Part shown: in pieces, positions 7,991-15,058 of the stretch
Layout of the letters: every line of letters starts with the position of its first letter
Numbering within the stretch: the first letter of the stretch is position 1
NCBI RefSeq assembly: GCF_004138165.1
Contig: NZ_RYFF01000050.1
Span: 1 to 36,776 of the forward strand
Direction: 5' to 3'
From: Candidatus Chloroploca sp. Khr17
GTDB lineage: Bacteria > Chloroflexota > Chloroflexia > Chloroflexales > Chloroflexaceae
DNA: 36,776 bases
Translations under genes and position numbers: made by a program
The notes under the pieces: generated by a model
The model's input: only the letters and a program-made list of their open reading frames with translations
Databases searched by the model: none
Told to the model about the DNA's origin: nothing

Positions 7991-8869
7991 CTATCCTTCC
8001 CCTCGCTCAAGCATCCGCACATTAATGATCGAGAAGGTCAGGGTGATCACCAGCAAGACCATCGCAATCGCCGAGGCGTAGCCAACATTTTGCAAGCGAA
8101 AAGCCTGCTTCCAGAGGTAAAACACCATCGTCGAACCGCTATTGAGAATGCCACCCGTTCCATTCGTGAGCACATAGATCTCATCGAAGACTTTGAGCGC
8201 ACTGAGGCTCGAAATCACGGCCACAAAGACAATCGATGGGCGCAACCCTGGCACACTGACATGCCAATGCTTCTGAAATTCATTGCATCCGTCGATGCGC
8301 GCCGCATCATAGAGATCCTCTGGGATCGATTGCAACCCGGCGAGAAAGACGACCATATAGTAGCCAACGCCCATCCAGGTCGTCATCATCATCGCGATCG
8401 GCAACGTCCAGCCTGGCTCGGTCAGGAAGATGATTGGCTTCTCGATCATCCCCGTCGAGAGCAGCATGCCATTGATCGGGCCGCCACTTCCATCAAAAAG
8501 GAATTGCCAGGCGATCCCAACCGCCACTGCCCCCGTGATCACCGGGATATAGTAGAGCGCCCGGAAGACCCCGATGCCCAGCAAGGGGCGGTTGACAACA
8601 ATCGCCAGGGCAATCGCACTCACAATGATCACCGGCGTCACCAGCAAGTAGGTGAACGAGTTGCGCAACGACAGCCAGAAGACCCCGTCGCCGATCAACC
8701 GCTGGTAGTTGGCTAGTCCTACCGGCTGCGGTGGACGCAAAATGTTGTACTCAGTGAAACTCAAATAGCCAACACTCGCCAACGGATAGAGCGTAAAGGT
8801 CGCCATAAAGAGCAGCGCCGGAAGCAAAAAGAGATAGGGTGTCAGGCGCGAGCGCAACGTATTGCTCAT
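7991..8869 (-). CDS. Sugar ABC transporter permease, MalF/UgpA type
   Basis: 292 residues from the ATG at 8869, chosen because GAGA lies 6 nt upstream. An ATG at 8875 and a longer frame to 8938 exist but lack support. TPYLFLLPALLFMATFTLYP forms the first membrane segment, and the EAA loop DAARIDGCNEFQKHWHVSVP is at about 188-207. About six transmembrane helices are seen. It is the membrane partner of the MalG-type permease that follows 11 nt downstream. A 280-nt gap containing a GC-rich hairpin separates it from the solute-binding protein gene, which may lower permease expression relative to the binding protein. Confidence 0.92.
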   Translation of the reverse strand: MSNTLRSRLTPYLFLLPALLFMATFTLYPLASVGYLSFTEYNILRPPQPVGLANYQRLIGDGVFWLSLRNSFTYLLVTPVIIVSAIALAIVVNRPLLGIGVFRALYYIPVITGAVAVGIAWQFLFDGSGGPINGMLLSTGMIEKPIIFLTEPGWTLPIAMMMTTWMGVGYYMVVFLAGLQSIPEDLYDAARIDGCNEFQKHWHVSVPGLRPSIVFVAVISSLSALKVFDEIYVLTNGTGGILNSGSTMVFYLWKQAFRLQNVGYASAIAMVLLVITLTFSIINVRMLERGEG

Positions 8870-8997
8870 GATCATTCTCGTTTCTGCCCTTAGATCAGGT
8901 TTCAGGCTACTGTTCAAGCGTACTTTGGTGTAGCACACCTGGACGATGTGCGTCTGAGGAGTGTCGGCTTATGGTCTATCAAAAATGAATCCGCTCC

Positions 8998-9015
8998 AGC
9001 CCGCGCCGGCGGGCT
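8998..9015 (-). other. GC-rich hairpin between binding protein and permease genes
   Basis: AGCCCGC (8998-9004) pairs perfectly with GCGGGCT (9009-9015) around a 4-nt loop. It lies 135 nt downstream of the binding-protein stop and upstream of the permease start. No T tract follows, so it looks more like an mRNA-stabilising or partial-attenuation hairpin, as known between malE- and malF-type genes, than a full terminator. The rest of the 8870-9149 gap shows no gene. Confidence 0.45.
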
Positions 9016-9149
9016 TCGCATCCCATAGCCGAGGGCGTTCGCCCCACGCCATCGGACGCATACCGGATTATCTCCTTGACAACCATTAGCCGACCCTCCT
9101 GTTTGCAACCTTGCCAGGACTGCTACATACGGGTGAACGAAAACAGGCA

Positions 9150-10550
9150 CTATCGAATCAAGCCATTGGCCTGCTGCACCGCGTCGCTCAGCACGGTCTG
9201 CGGATCGGCACCGCCGAAGATGGCCGCCTCAATCGCCTGGCGAACAATGTCGTTCACTTCAGCCGGGCTTGGAATTTCGGGCAAAATGTTCTTTTGCTGC
9301 GAAATAATGCCTTCGGCCAGCGGGCGAATCTGATCCTCGATCGCGACTGGCTGCTGCGTGAAGAAGGGATCTTCGTAACTTTCCGGGGTCGAGGGGTAGA
9401 TCGCGACGAGCTTGGCAAATTCGAGCATGCTCTGCGGGTTCGAGAAGAAGGCCGCTAGCGCCGCCGATGCCTTCGGATACGCGGTGCTCTGGCTCACGAC
9501 AATCGACATCGAGACGGGCGGCAAGGCCCCCGACCGCCCGATCGCCCGCGGGGCCAGGGCCAGGTAGCCATAACGACCAGGGTTGCCCTCGCGTACCAGA
9601 CGGATCAGCTGCGGGCCGGTTACATAGAAGGGCATCTGCGCTGCGGTGAAACGCTCCAGACCAATGCGGTCGTCGGCGTCGTTCAACAGGATCAGGTCGC
9701 GGTGGATTGCCCCAGCCTCGTTCAGATCAACATAGTCCTGCAACCACTGTACCGCTTCGGGTGAGTCAAAGGTGAAGGCGGTGCCGTCGGCGTTCATTAC
9801 TTCGACATTGCCCTCGTAGGCCATTGTCTGCAACAGGTTGCCGGTCTGCATGCGCAAACCACACGGGATACCGCTCGCCTCGTAGAAGTCGAGACAGAAT
9901 TGCTTCTGCTCATCGAAGGTCGTGGGCAAATCGTCCATGGTATACCCGGCGTTCTCGAGTACGTCGGTGTTGGCCAGATAGGCGTCAACCGCCTGGTACC
10001 AGGGCACCTGAAAACTCGACCCGCCAACATTGGTCTGGTTGAACAGATCAGGGAAGTACTGCTCCTGCACGGCTGGGGGCAACGCTTCGCTCATGTTCAG
10101 CAGTTGATCGTTCTGGGCAAATTCTTGCACCCAACCCGTTGGCACGTTGACGACATCCGGCGCGTTGCCGGCCGCCAGGCTGTTGCGATACTCCTCCTGG
10201 AGCGTAGCCTGACGATCTTCCCACTTCACCGTGACGCCTGGGTAGGCTTCGTTGAAGCGGGCAATCGTGCTCTGAATATACTCATCGAAGGTCGGCGAGA
10301 GGAAGAAGGTCCAGAAGGTGATCGTAGCCCCTTCCTCAACCTCCATCACTGCCTCGGGGTTTGGCCCGGGGGTTGGGGTGACCACCACTTGCTGTTCAAC
10401 AACCTCGGTCTGCACGACAACTTGGGTCTGCACGACAACCTGAGGTTCAGCGGTGGCCTGGGTCGCTGGGGCGGCTCCGCCACAGGCAACCAGGATCATG
10501 GCGAACATGGTCAGAAAGATGGTGAACGCAACACTTCGCTTGCGGATCAT
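9150..10550 (-). CDS. Extracellular sugar-binding lipoprotein of ABC importer (SBP_bac_1 type)
   Basis: 466 residues from the ATG at 10550, which has AGGAG ten nt upstream. The ATG at 10568 has no such site. A lipoprotein signal peptide ends in LVAC with the lipidated Cys at residue 23. A low-complexity linker rich in Val, Gln and Thr (about 33-62), ending TPTPGP, tethers the domain to the membrane. Such linkers are frequent in Chloroflexota. The ligand-binding body starts with TITFWTFF and resembles family 1 carbohydrate-binding proteins. Motifs such as NAPDVVNV, FQVPWYQAVDAYLANTD and TFDSPEAVQWLQDYVDL fit the family. It captures the sugar for the two permeases downstream. The sugar specificity cannot be read, but the GH38/NagZ genes suggest a mannose- or GlcNAc-containing oligosaccharide. 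Confidence 0.93.
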   Translation of the reverse strand: MIRKRSVAFTIFLTMFAMILVACGGAAPATQATAEPQVVVQTQVVVQTEVVEQQVVVTPTPGPNPEAVMEVEEGATITFWTFFLSPTFDEYIQSTIARFNEAYPGVTVKWEDRQATLQEEYRNSLAAGNAPDVVNVPTGWVQEFAQNDQLLNMSEALPPAVQEQYFPDLFNQTNVGGSSFQVPWYQAVDAYLANTDVLENAGYTMDDLPTTFDEQKQFCLDFYEASGIPCGLRMQTGNLLQTMAYEGNVEVMNADGTAFTFDSPEAVQWLQDYVDLNEAGAIHRDLILLNDADDRIGLERFTAAQMPFYVTGPQLIRLVREGNPGRYGYLALAPRAIGRSGALPPVSMSIVVSQSTAYPKASAALAAFFSNPQSMLEFAKLVAIYPSTPESYEDPFFTQQPVAIEDQIRPLAEGIISQQKNILPEIPSPAEVNDIVRQAIEAAIFGGADPQTVLSDAVQQANGLIR

Positions 10551-10732
10551 AGGGCTCTTGCTCCTCATACTTTGTGGTCGGCGGTACGTTGCTCGACAAG
10601 GGGCCTACAACATCAAGGATGTCGTCCCCCGTACGCCTGGCCCCGCCAACAAAAAACAGACCGTAACGTGGTGCCTAGTATCGTTGCTTAGCCTAACATG
10701 GCGAGCGGCAATCACCCCCTTTCTGTGGCCGT

Positions 10733-12271
10733 TCAAACAATGGCTTCCAGGTCAAAATCAACCTCGAAGGTGCGTCCCCAGGGGAACCGGACGCTTGCCT
10801 GATCGAGGCGGTAGCGTTCAGCAAAGCCTGGCAACGTGGCGAGAAAATGCGCGAGTCCAGTTGCACTCCGTTGCCGCGCTAACTCGGCCCACGCCGGGGT
10901 GATGGGATCGTGGTGGCCGGTCTGCTGGGTGAGCCAGGCTCGCACGTCGGCCCGGATGATATGTTGATAGCCCCAATCTTCGACCAGGCGGTGTAGCAGT
11001 AGCTGTTCGTGCGCAACCGCCCCGGCAGGCGTGCTGATCAATTGGGCGGCAAAGGCCTGCGCCAGCGTGGTGCCGACGGTATTGCCAGCCGTATTCCAGG
11101 CCCCGTAGGCCGTCAGTTGGGCCAGCAACACACGCTCGCTCAGCACCTCCATCAGCGACGGGTCGGCCCCATTCGGGTAGGCGACATCGGCAATGGCGAT
11201 CGCCTGCCCCATCGCCAGCCGGCAGGCCGCTTCATCAGCAAGCCTGTTCAATGAGGGGAGACGTGCGGTCTTCTCCTCTGCTGCATGCGCCGGATCCCAC
11301 TCGGCCCGTCGCGCTACCGGTGCATTCACCCCCACCCAGATCGGCGCATCACTCTCGACCAGATGACCTCCCACTGCGGCCACTTGCCGCGCCACAGTCA
11401 GCCGGATCGGACCATCTTCATAGGCCGCCACCTGCGCGGCACCCTCCGCAGGCGCATACGCCACCGTCACCGCTGGGCACACCCCGGCCCGCTCATTCAA
11501 CAGCCGCGCGACCAGCACAGACCCCACCTCATCGGCACCGGGGTACATCAAAAGGGCGGGGGTTGACGGAGCCTGGTCAAGCGTAGCACCCGGGCGAGCC
11601 AACAAGGCGCCCCAACTCGCCAGCCAGCCCTTTTCCCGCGAGGGCAAGCCAAACGGACTCGTATCGTCAGAACTGAGCACCAGCAGGTCAAGCGTGCCGT
11701 CATCCAGCAGGCCGAGGGCCGCAAGATTGACGGTATGGTTGCGGAGACGCCGGGCGAGCAGATCGCGCCGGATCGTCGCTGGGATCGACGCCTCGGCTGC
11801 CGCCAACGCCTCGGCAACCGCCTCGCCCCGCCCGTGCCGATCAAGCAACTGCGACAGCGCATAGAGCCGTGCGCCATACTCGGCCCAGTAAGCGGGCTCT
11901 TCGACGGCGTCATTCGCGTTGGAAACCCGTGTGACGACATTAAAGGCGTAGATCGGCAGGCGTGGCGCAAGCGAGCGCACCGTGCGCAAGACCTCCAGAC
12001 GGTTCAAAACAACCGCCACCGGCTCATCAGAGATGCGCGAGGCGATCAAGCCACCATAGCCGAGTTGTTCGAGCGCAACAATCAGCCCATCAAGCTGCGG
12101 GGCCGTTGCCATCAACCAGGCCGCCAACATCTGGGCATCGCCCGGCTTGCGCCCCGTACTCAACGCCCCCGGTGGCGGCAGCAGCACCTCGGCACCCGCA
12201 ATCGCCGCCACCATCACCGGATAGCGCGTATTCGCCGGTCGCTCATCAAGGGGAATCAAACCAAGCTTCAT
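10733..12271 (-). CDS. DUF4127 family protein
   Basis: 512 residues. The family signature is clear: PLDERPANTRYP at 7-18, SSDDTSPFG at 200-208, YPGADEVG at 243-250, ADVAYPNGAD at 361-370 and AYGAWNTAGNTVG at 388-400. No signal peptide or membrane segment is visible. To my knowledge DUF4127 has no established biochemical activity. The many conserved Asp, Glu and Asn residues suggest an enzyme, possibly metal-dependent. The start codon is 3 nt past the stop of the epimerase gene, so it is translationally coupled to it and is part of the ROK-controlled transcript. Being embedded among aminosugar and mannoside enzymes makes it a candidate for a missing catabolic step. That role is inference. Confidence 0.88.
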   Translation of the reverse strand: MKLGLIPLDERPANTRYPVMVAAIAGAEVLLPPPGALSTGRKPGDAQMLAAWLMATAPQLDGLIVALEQLGYGGLIASRISDEPVAVVLNRLEVLRTVRSLAPRLPIYAFNVVTRVSNANDAVEEPAYWAEYGARLYALSQLLDRHGRGEAVAEALAAAEASIPATIRRDLLARRLRNHTVNLAALGLLDDGTLDLLVLSSDDTSPFGLPSREKGWLASWGALLARPGATLDQAPSTPALLMYPGADEVGSVLVARLLNERAGVCPAVTVAYAPAEGAAQVAAYEDGPIRLTVARQVAAVGGHLVESDAPIWVGVNAPVARRAEWDPAHAAEEKTARLPSLNRLADEAACRLAMGQAIAIADVAYPNGADPSLMEVLSERVLLAQLTAYGAWNTAGNTVGTTLAQAFAAQLISTPAGAVAHEQLLLHRLVEDWGYQHIIRADVRAWLTQQTGHHDPITPAWAELARQRSATGLAHFLATLPGFAERYRLDQASVRFPWGRTFEVDFDLEAIV

Positions 12272-12274
12272 ACA

Positions 12275-13438
12275 TTACGCCCCATCACGATCAATCGCCT
12301 GGAGACTAAAGAGCAACGCTCGCGGCACATGGAAAAAGCCCTTGTAATTGCCACCTTTGCTTGTCAGCGCCAGATCGCCCCATCGATCGCAGTACCCAAA
12401 CCACTCGCCATAGACCGGATCAACAAAATGAGCGTAGGTATAACGATCCACCCGCTCGAGCCAGGTGAGCCAGCGCGCCTCGCCAGTCAGCGTATAGGCC
12501 AGCACCAGCGCATAGATCGCCTCGGCATGCGGCCACCAGAGCTTCATCGTGGCCTCAAGTTGGAGCGTCGGGCGACCCGCGAGATCCATAAAATAGAAGA
12601 GGCCGTCGTACTGCGTGTCCCAGCCTAATTCAAGCGCCCCCGCCAGAGCCGCGAACGCAACCTGCTGCGCCTGGGCGTCGGGGTTACGGGCAAGCATCTG
12701 CAACAGAATCCAGACCGTCTCAATCGTGTGCCCAGGGCTAAAGAGCCGCCCTTCGGGAAGCGCCGTCAGATCACGGCCATCGTAGGCAACCACCTCGCGG
12801 AAGACCCGATGCGCCGCATCATAGTGACGCAACACCCCGGCCACCGTCGCACGCAGCACCTCGTCATAGCGCGGATCATCAAACTGGCGGGCAAGCTCAA
12901 GCGCCATCATGCCTACCACCAACCGATCCGCCAGTTGACTCACTGCAACCTGGCCGGGCAACGCCAGGCGCCCAAGCAACGTCGGCTGCTCGATCCATGC
13001 CACAATGCGCCAGAAGAGCGCCACGGCCTCATCAAGACACGCCTGATCGCCCGTCGCCAGTCCATACTCAAACAGACCCATCTGCACAAAAACGGCCGCA
13101 TACGGCTTGCGCTGAAAAAAGAAGGGCTGGCCCTCGCGCGTCAGGCTAAAGAAGATCCGGCCCTCGGCGTCGCGCCCATGGCGGCGGATAAAATCCACCC
13201 CGAGCCGCGCCGCCGTCAGCCACTCGTCACGTGGTTCCAACTCACGATAGAGCCGGGCGAACATCCAGACCGCACGTCCCTGGAGCCACATATATTTACG
13301 CGGATCATAGACCGTGCCATCGCGATCGAGACAGGTAAAGTACCCGCCGTGCTCATGATCGAGCGCATGGCGGAGCCAAAAAGGAATCACCGCGTCAACG
13401 AGATCGCGCCGGTAGCGCTCTGCATAAGCCTCTAGCAT
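12275..13438 (-). CDS. N-acylglucosamine 2-epimerase (AGE) family protein
   Basis: 387 residues from the ATG at 13438, which has GAGG five nt upstream. The frame is open to 13516, but that part lies in repeat-like intergenic DNA. The protein is an (alpha/alpha)6-barrel of the AGE/RnBP/cellobiose 2-epimerase family. Conserved His237 (SPGHTIETVW), His304 (WWPHAEAI) and His370 (FFHVPR) correspond to the catalytic and substrate-binding histidines, and the His237-His370 spacing matches the family. Members interconvert GlcNAc and ManNAc, glucose and mannose units, or epimerise cellobiose or mannobiose. It is cytoplasmic. It lies between the ROK regulator and DUF4127, coupled to the latter with a 3-nt gap. 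Which sugar is epimerised is not visible. GlcNAc/ManNAc or Man/Glc conversion would both suit the locus. Confidence 0.9.
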   Translation of the reverse strand: MLEAYAERYRRDLVDAVIPFWLRHALDHEHGGYFTCLDRDGTVYDPRKYMWLQGRAVWMFARLYRELEPRDEWLTAARLGVDFIRRHGRDAEGRIFFSLTREGQPFFFQRKPYAAVFVQMGLFEYGLATGDQACLDEAVALFWRIVAWIEQPTLLGRLALPGQVAVSQLADRLVVGMMALELARQFDDPRYDEVLRATVAGVLRHYDAAHRVFREVVAYDGRDLTALPEGRLFSPGHTIETVWILLQMLARNPDAQAQQVAFAALAGALELGWDTQYDGLFYFMDLAGRPTLQLEATMKLWWPHAEAIYALVLAYTLTGEARWLTWLERVDRYTYAHFVDPVYGEWFGYCDRWGDLALTSKGGNYKGFFHVPRALLFSLQAIDRDGA

Positions 13439-13530
13439 CATTGCCTCTGCTTGTGATCCACGTGTTAGACCAATTGGAATTGAGCGATCCGCATCGGTAG
13501 GGCTGCCCGAGCGCATTGGAACGTCATATG

Positions 13531-13569
13531 CGGCAATCTGCCATCCAAAATCTGCAATCTGAAATGGTA
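13531..13569. repeat. Short AATCTG-rich repeat between ROK and epimerase genes
   Basis: AATCTG occurs at 13535, 13549 and 13556 within a 30-nt AT-richer island. This resembles the simple AATCTGAAATC-type intergenic repeats common in environmental genomes. It creates the spurious N-terminal extension of the epimerase frame on the minus strand. No promoter is evident in the 131-nt gap. Confidence 0.4.
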
Positions 13570-14763
13570 TTATGGCCTGAAAAGGCGTTCAATCCCCAAT
13601 TCAAACGTCAAGAGTGGCGCTGCCGCGCCGAGCAGCGGCGCGTCTGGGCCAAGGGCAACGACTTCGACAACCGTTGCGCCGGCCAAAGCCGGCAGGCAAC
13701 GTCGCGCCAGATTGGTCACAACCGCCTTGCGCAACAGTTCACCAAGCGGGGCGACATGGCCGGTAATCAGCACTCGCCGAATATTCAGCACGCTCACCAG
13801 ACTCGCCAGCGCAATGCCAAGGTAACGCCCGGCATCGGCAATCACCGCACGCGCCAGCGGATCACCAGCCTCGGCCAGGTGCGCCAGTTCCTCCAGCGTT
13901 GGCTCGGCCGAGAGTGCCGAAGCCTGGGTCAAACGCAACTCACGCGCCTGGCGCAGGATCGCCGCACTGCTCGCCACGGTCTCCAGGCACCCACGATTGC
14001 CACACTTGCACAACGGCCCATCTTCCGCGACCACCAGATGTCCAATCTCACCGGCCCCATTGCCTTCACCCGTATACAGGCGATCACCGAGCACAATGCC
14101 TGCCCCAATACCATTGCCAACCTTGACCACAATCAGATCGGGGGTGCCCTGAGCCTGCCCAAACATATACTCGGCCAGGGCCAGACTATGGCTATCATTC
14201 GCCAGATAGACCGGCAACTGACAGCGCTCTTGCACCAGTGCGCGCAAAGGCAGGTCAACCCAGCCAAAATCAACCGCGCGCACCACCGTCCCGCGCTCAA
14301 CATCGATCAGGCCCGGCGTATTGATGCCAATGCCCAGCAGGGGATATTCCGCCGTCTGTCGCAACTGATTCGCCACCGCATAGATCGTCTCAAGCACAGC
14401 CGCCCCATCACCCGACGGCACCGCCCGCGTCACCGGTGAACGCAATTCACCGCGCAGATTGACCAGCGCACCCATCACCTGCGCCTTCGTCACACTGATC
14501 GCCGCCACCTGACGCGCATCCGCGACCACACTGAGCAAAATCGGCGTCCGCCCAATACCCACCGTCCCGTGGCCGACCTCCTCAAGCAACCCTCGCTCGA
14601 GCAACTCGCCCACCGCGTCCGAAACCGTCGCCCGCGTCAACTGCGTCAGACGCGCCAGATCAGCCCGGCTAATCGCGCCGTACTCATAGATCGTGCGCAA
14701 CAAGAGACGACTGTTGTGCTCTTTGGTGTGCTGGCGGGTCGCCTTTTCGAGCAACGGATCCAC
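13570..14763 (-). CDS. ROK-family transcriptional repressor (NagC/XylR type)
   Basis: 397 residues starting at a GTG with GAGGG upstream. An N-terminal winged helix-turn-helix spans about 30-62 (ISRADLARLTQLTRATVSDA). The C-terminal sugar-binding ROK domain shows NTPGLIDVERG near 148-158, LANDSH at 187-192, GEIGH at 238-242 and the zinc motif CKCGNRGC at 252-259. The ATP-binding DxGGT of ROK kinases is replaced by ISVTKAQVMG, so it should be a regulator, not a kinase. NagC/XylR-type proteins bind an operator until a sugar ligand releases them. It is the first gene of the minus-strand sugar locus and is preceded by a good promoter with a near-palindromic AT-rich site, which suggests self-regulation and control of the downstream genes. 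Confidence 0.92.
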   Translation of the reverse strand: MDPLLEKATRQHTKEHNSRLLLRTIYEYGAISRADLARLTQLTRATVSDAVGELLERGLLEEVGHGTVGIGRTPILLSVVADARQVAAISVTKAQVMGALVNLRGELRSPVTRAVPSGDGAAVLETIYAVANQLRQTAEYPLLGIGINTPGLIDVERGTVVRAVDFGWVDLPLRALVQERCQLPVYLANDSHSLALAEYMFGQAQGTPDLIVVKVGNGIGAGIVLGDRLYTGEGNGAGEIGHLVVAEDGPLCKCGNRGCLETVASSAAILRQARELRLTQASALSAEPTLEELAHLAEAGDPLARAVIADAGRYLGIALASLVSVLNIRRVLITGHVAPLGELLRKAVVTNLARRCLPALAGATVVEVVALGPDAPLLGAAAPLLTFELGIERLFRP

Positions 14764-14788
14764 AGTTTTACCCTCAACCTATTTAGAT

Positions 14789-14801
14789 AGTTCAATAAAC
14801 T
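14789..14801. promoter_or_regulatory. Candidate ROK operator
   Basis: AGTTCAATAAACT is an imperfect palindrome with AGTT/AACT arms (10 of 13 positions symmetric). It lies between the -10 box and the GTG of the ROK gene. AT-rich palindromes of the form AGTT...AACT are typical of NagC/XylR-type operators. I did not find the same motif upstream of the epimerase or the binding-protein gene. Function is inferred. Confidence 0.45.
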
Positions 14802-14809
14802 TACAAAAG

Positions 14810-14837
14810 AGTGTAGCATATTTTCAGGGGCTGTCAA
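14810..14837 (-). promoter_or_regulatory. Sigma-70-type promoter of the ROK gene
   Basis: On the minus strand a perfect TTGACA (14837-14832) is followed after 16 nt by TACACT (14815-14810). The start codon is at 14763, leaving a leader of about 40 nt that contains the candidate operator. Confidence 0.75.
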
Positions 14838-14959
14838 GTAGGTTTGCAACCATTCATAGGCGGATTATGTACTAGCCAGGCGCTGAAGCTGCTGGGCTTT
14901 ACGCCCTATTTTCGTAATGCCATGGTAATGCATCCATGATACCCTCGAGTCAGTGTACA

Positions 14960-15016
14960 AGCGGTAGCTTAGCTACTGCTATGCAGTGCTATGGCAAGGG
15001 CGCAACCCTCTTTGCC
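14960..15016 (+). other. Structured 5' leader of the giant secreted protein gene
   Basis: Two hairpins precede the start codon. AGCGGTAGC (14960-14968) pairs with GCTACTGCT (14972-14980) apart from one G-T wobble. GGCAAGGG (14993-15000) folds back on CCC...TTGCC (15006-15016) with a 3-nt bulge. No known riboswitch core could be matched. The 14764-15058 gap otherwise holds the ROK promoter. No convincing plus-strand promoter was identified. Confidence 0.35.
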
Positions 15017-15058
15017 TGCGAACCAGGACCCCACATCTTACCCAGTTCGAGGTACACT

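Noticed and set aside
9900-10691. 263-codon plus-strand frame opposite the binding-protein gene
   Set aside because: Antisense shadow. The minus-strand lipoprotein with signal peptide and linker is certain.
13516-14439. 307-codon plus-strand frame opposite the ROK gene
   Set aside because: Antisense shadow with low-complexity composition. It starts inside a short AATCTG repeat, giving the repeat-derived peptide AIQNLQSEM.
13570-14763. ROK protein as a sugar kinase for the pathway
   Set aside because: It carries an N-terminal winged helix and lacks the DxGGT phosphate-binding motif, so it is a regulator.
14960-15058. c-di-GMP or other riboswitch in the giant gene leader
   Set aside because: Two hairpins are present, but no conserved riboswitch core (for example the GEMM tetraloop and receptor) could be matched.
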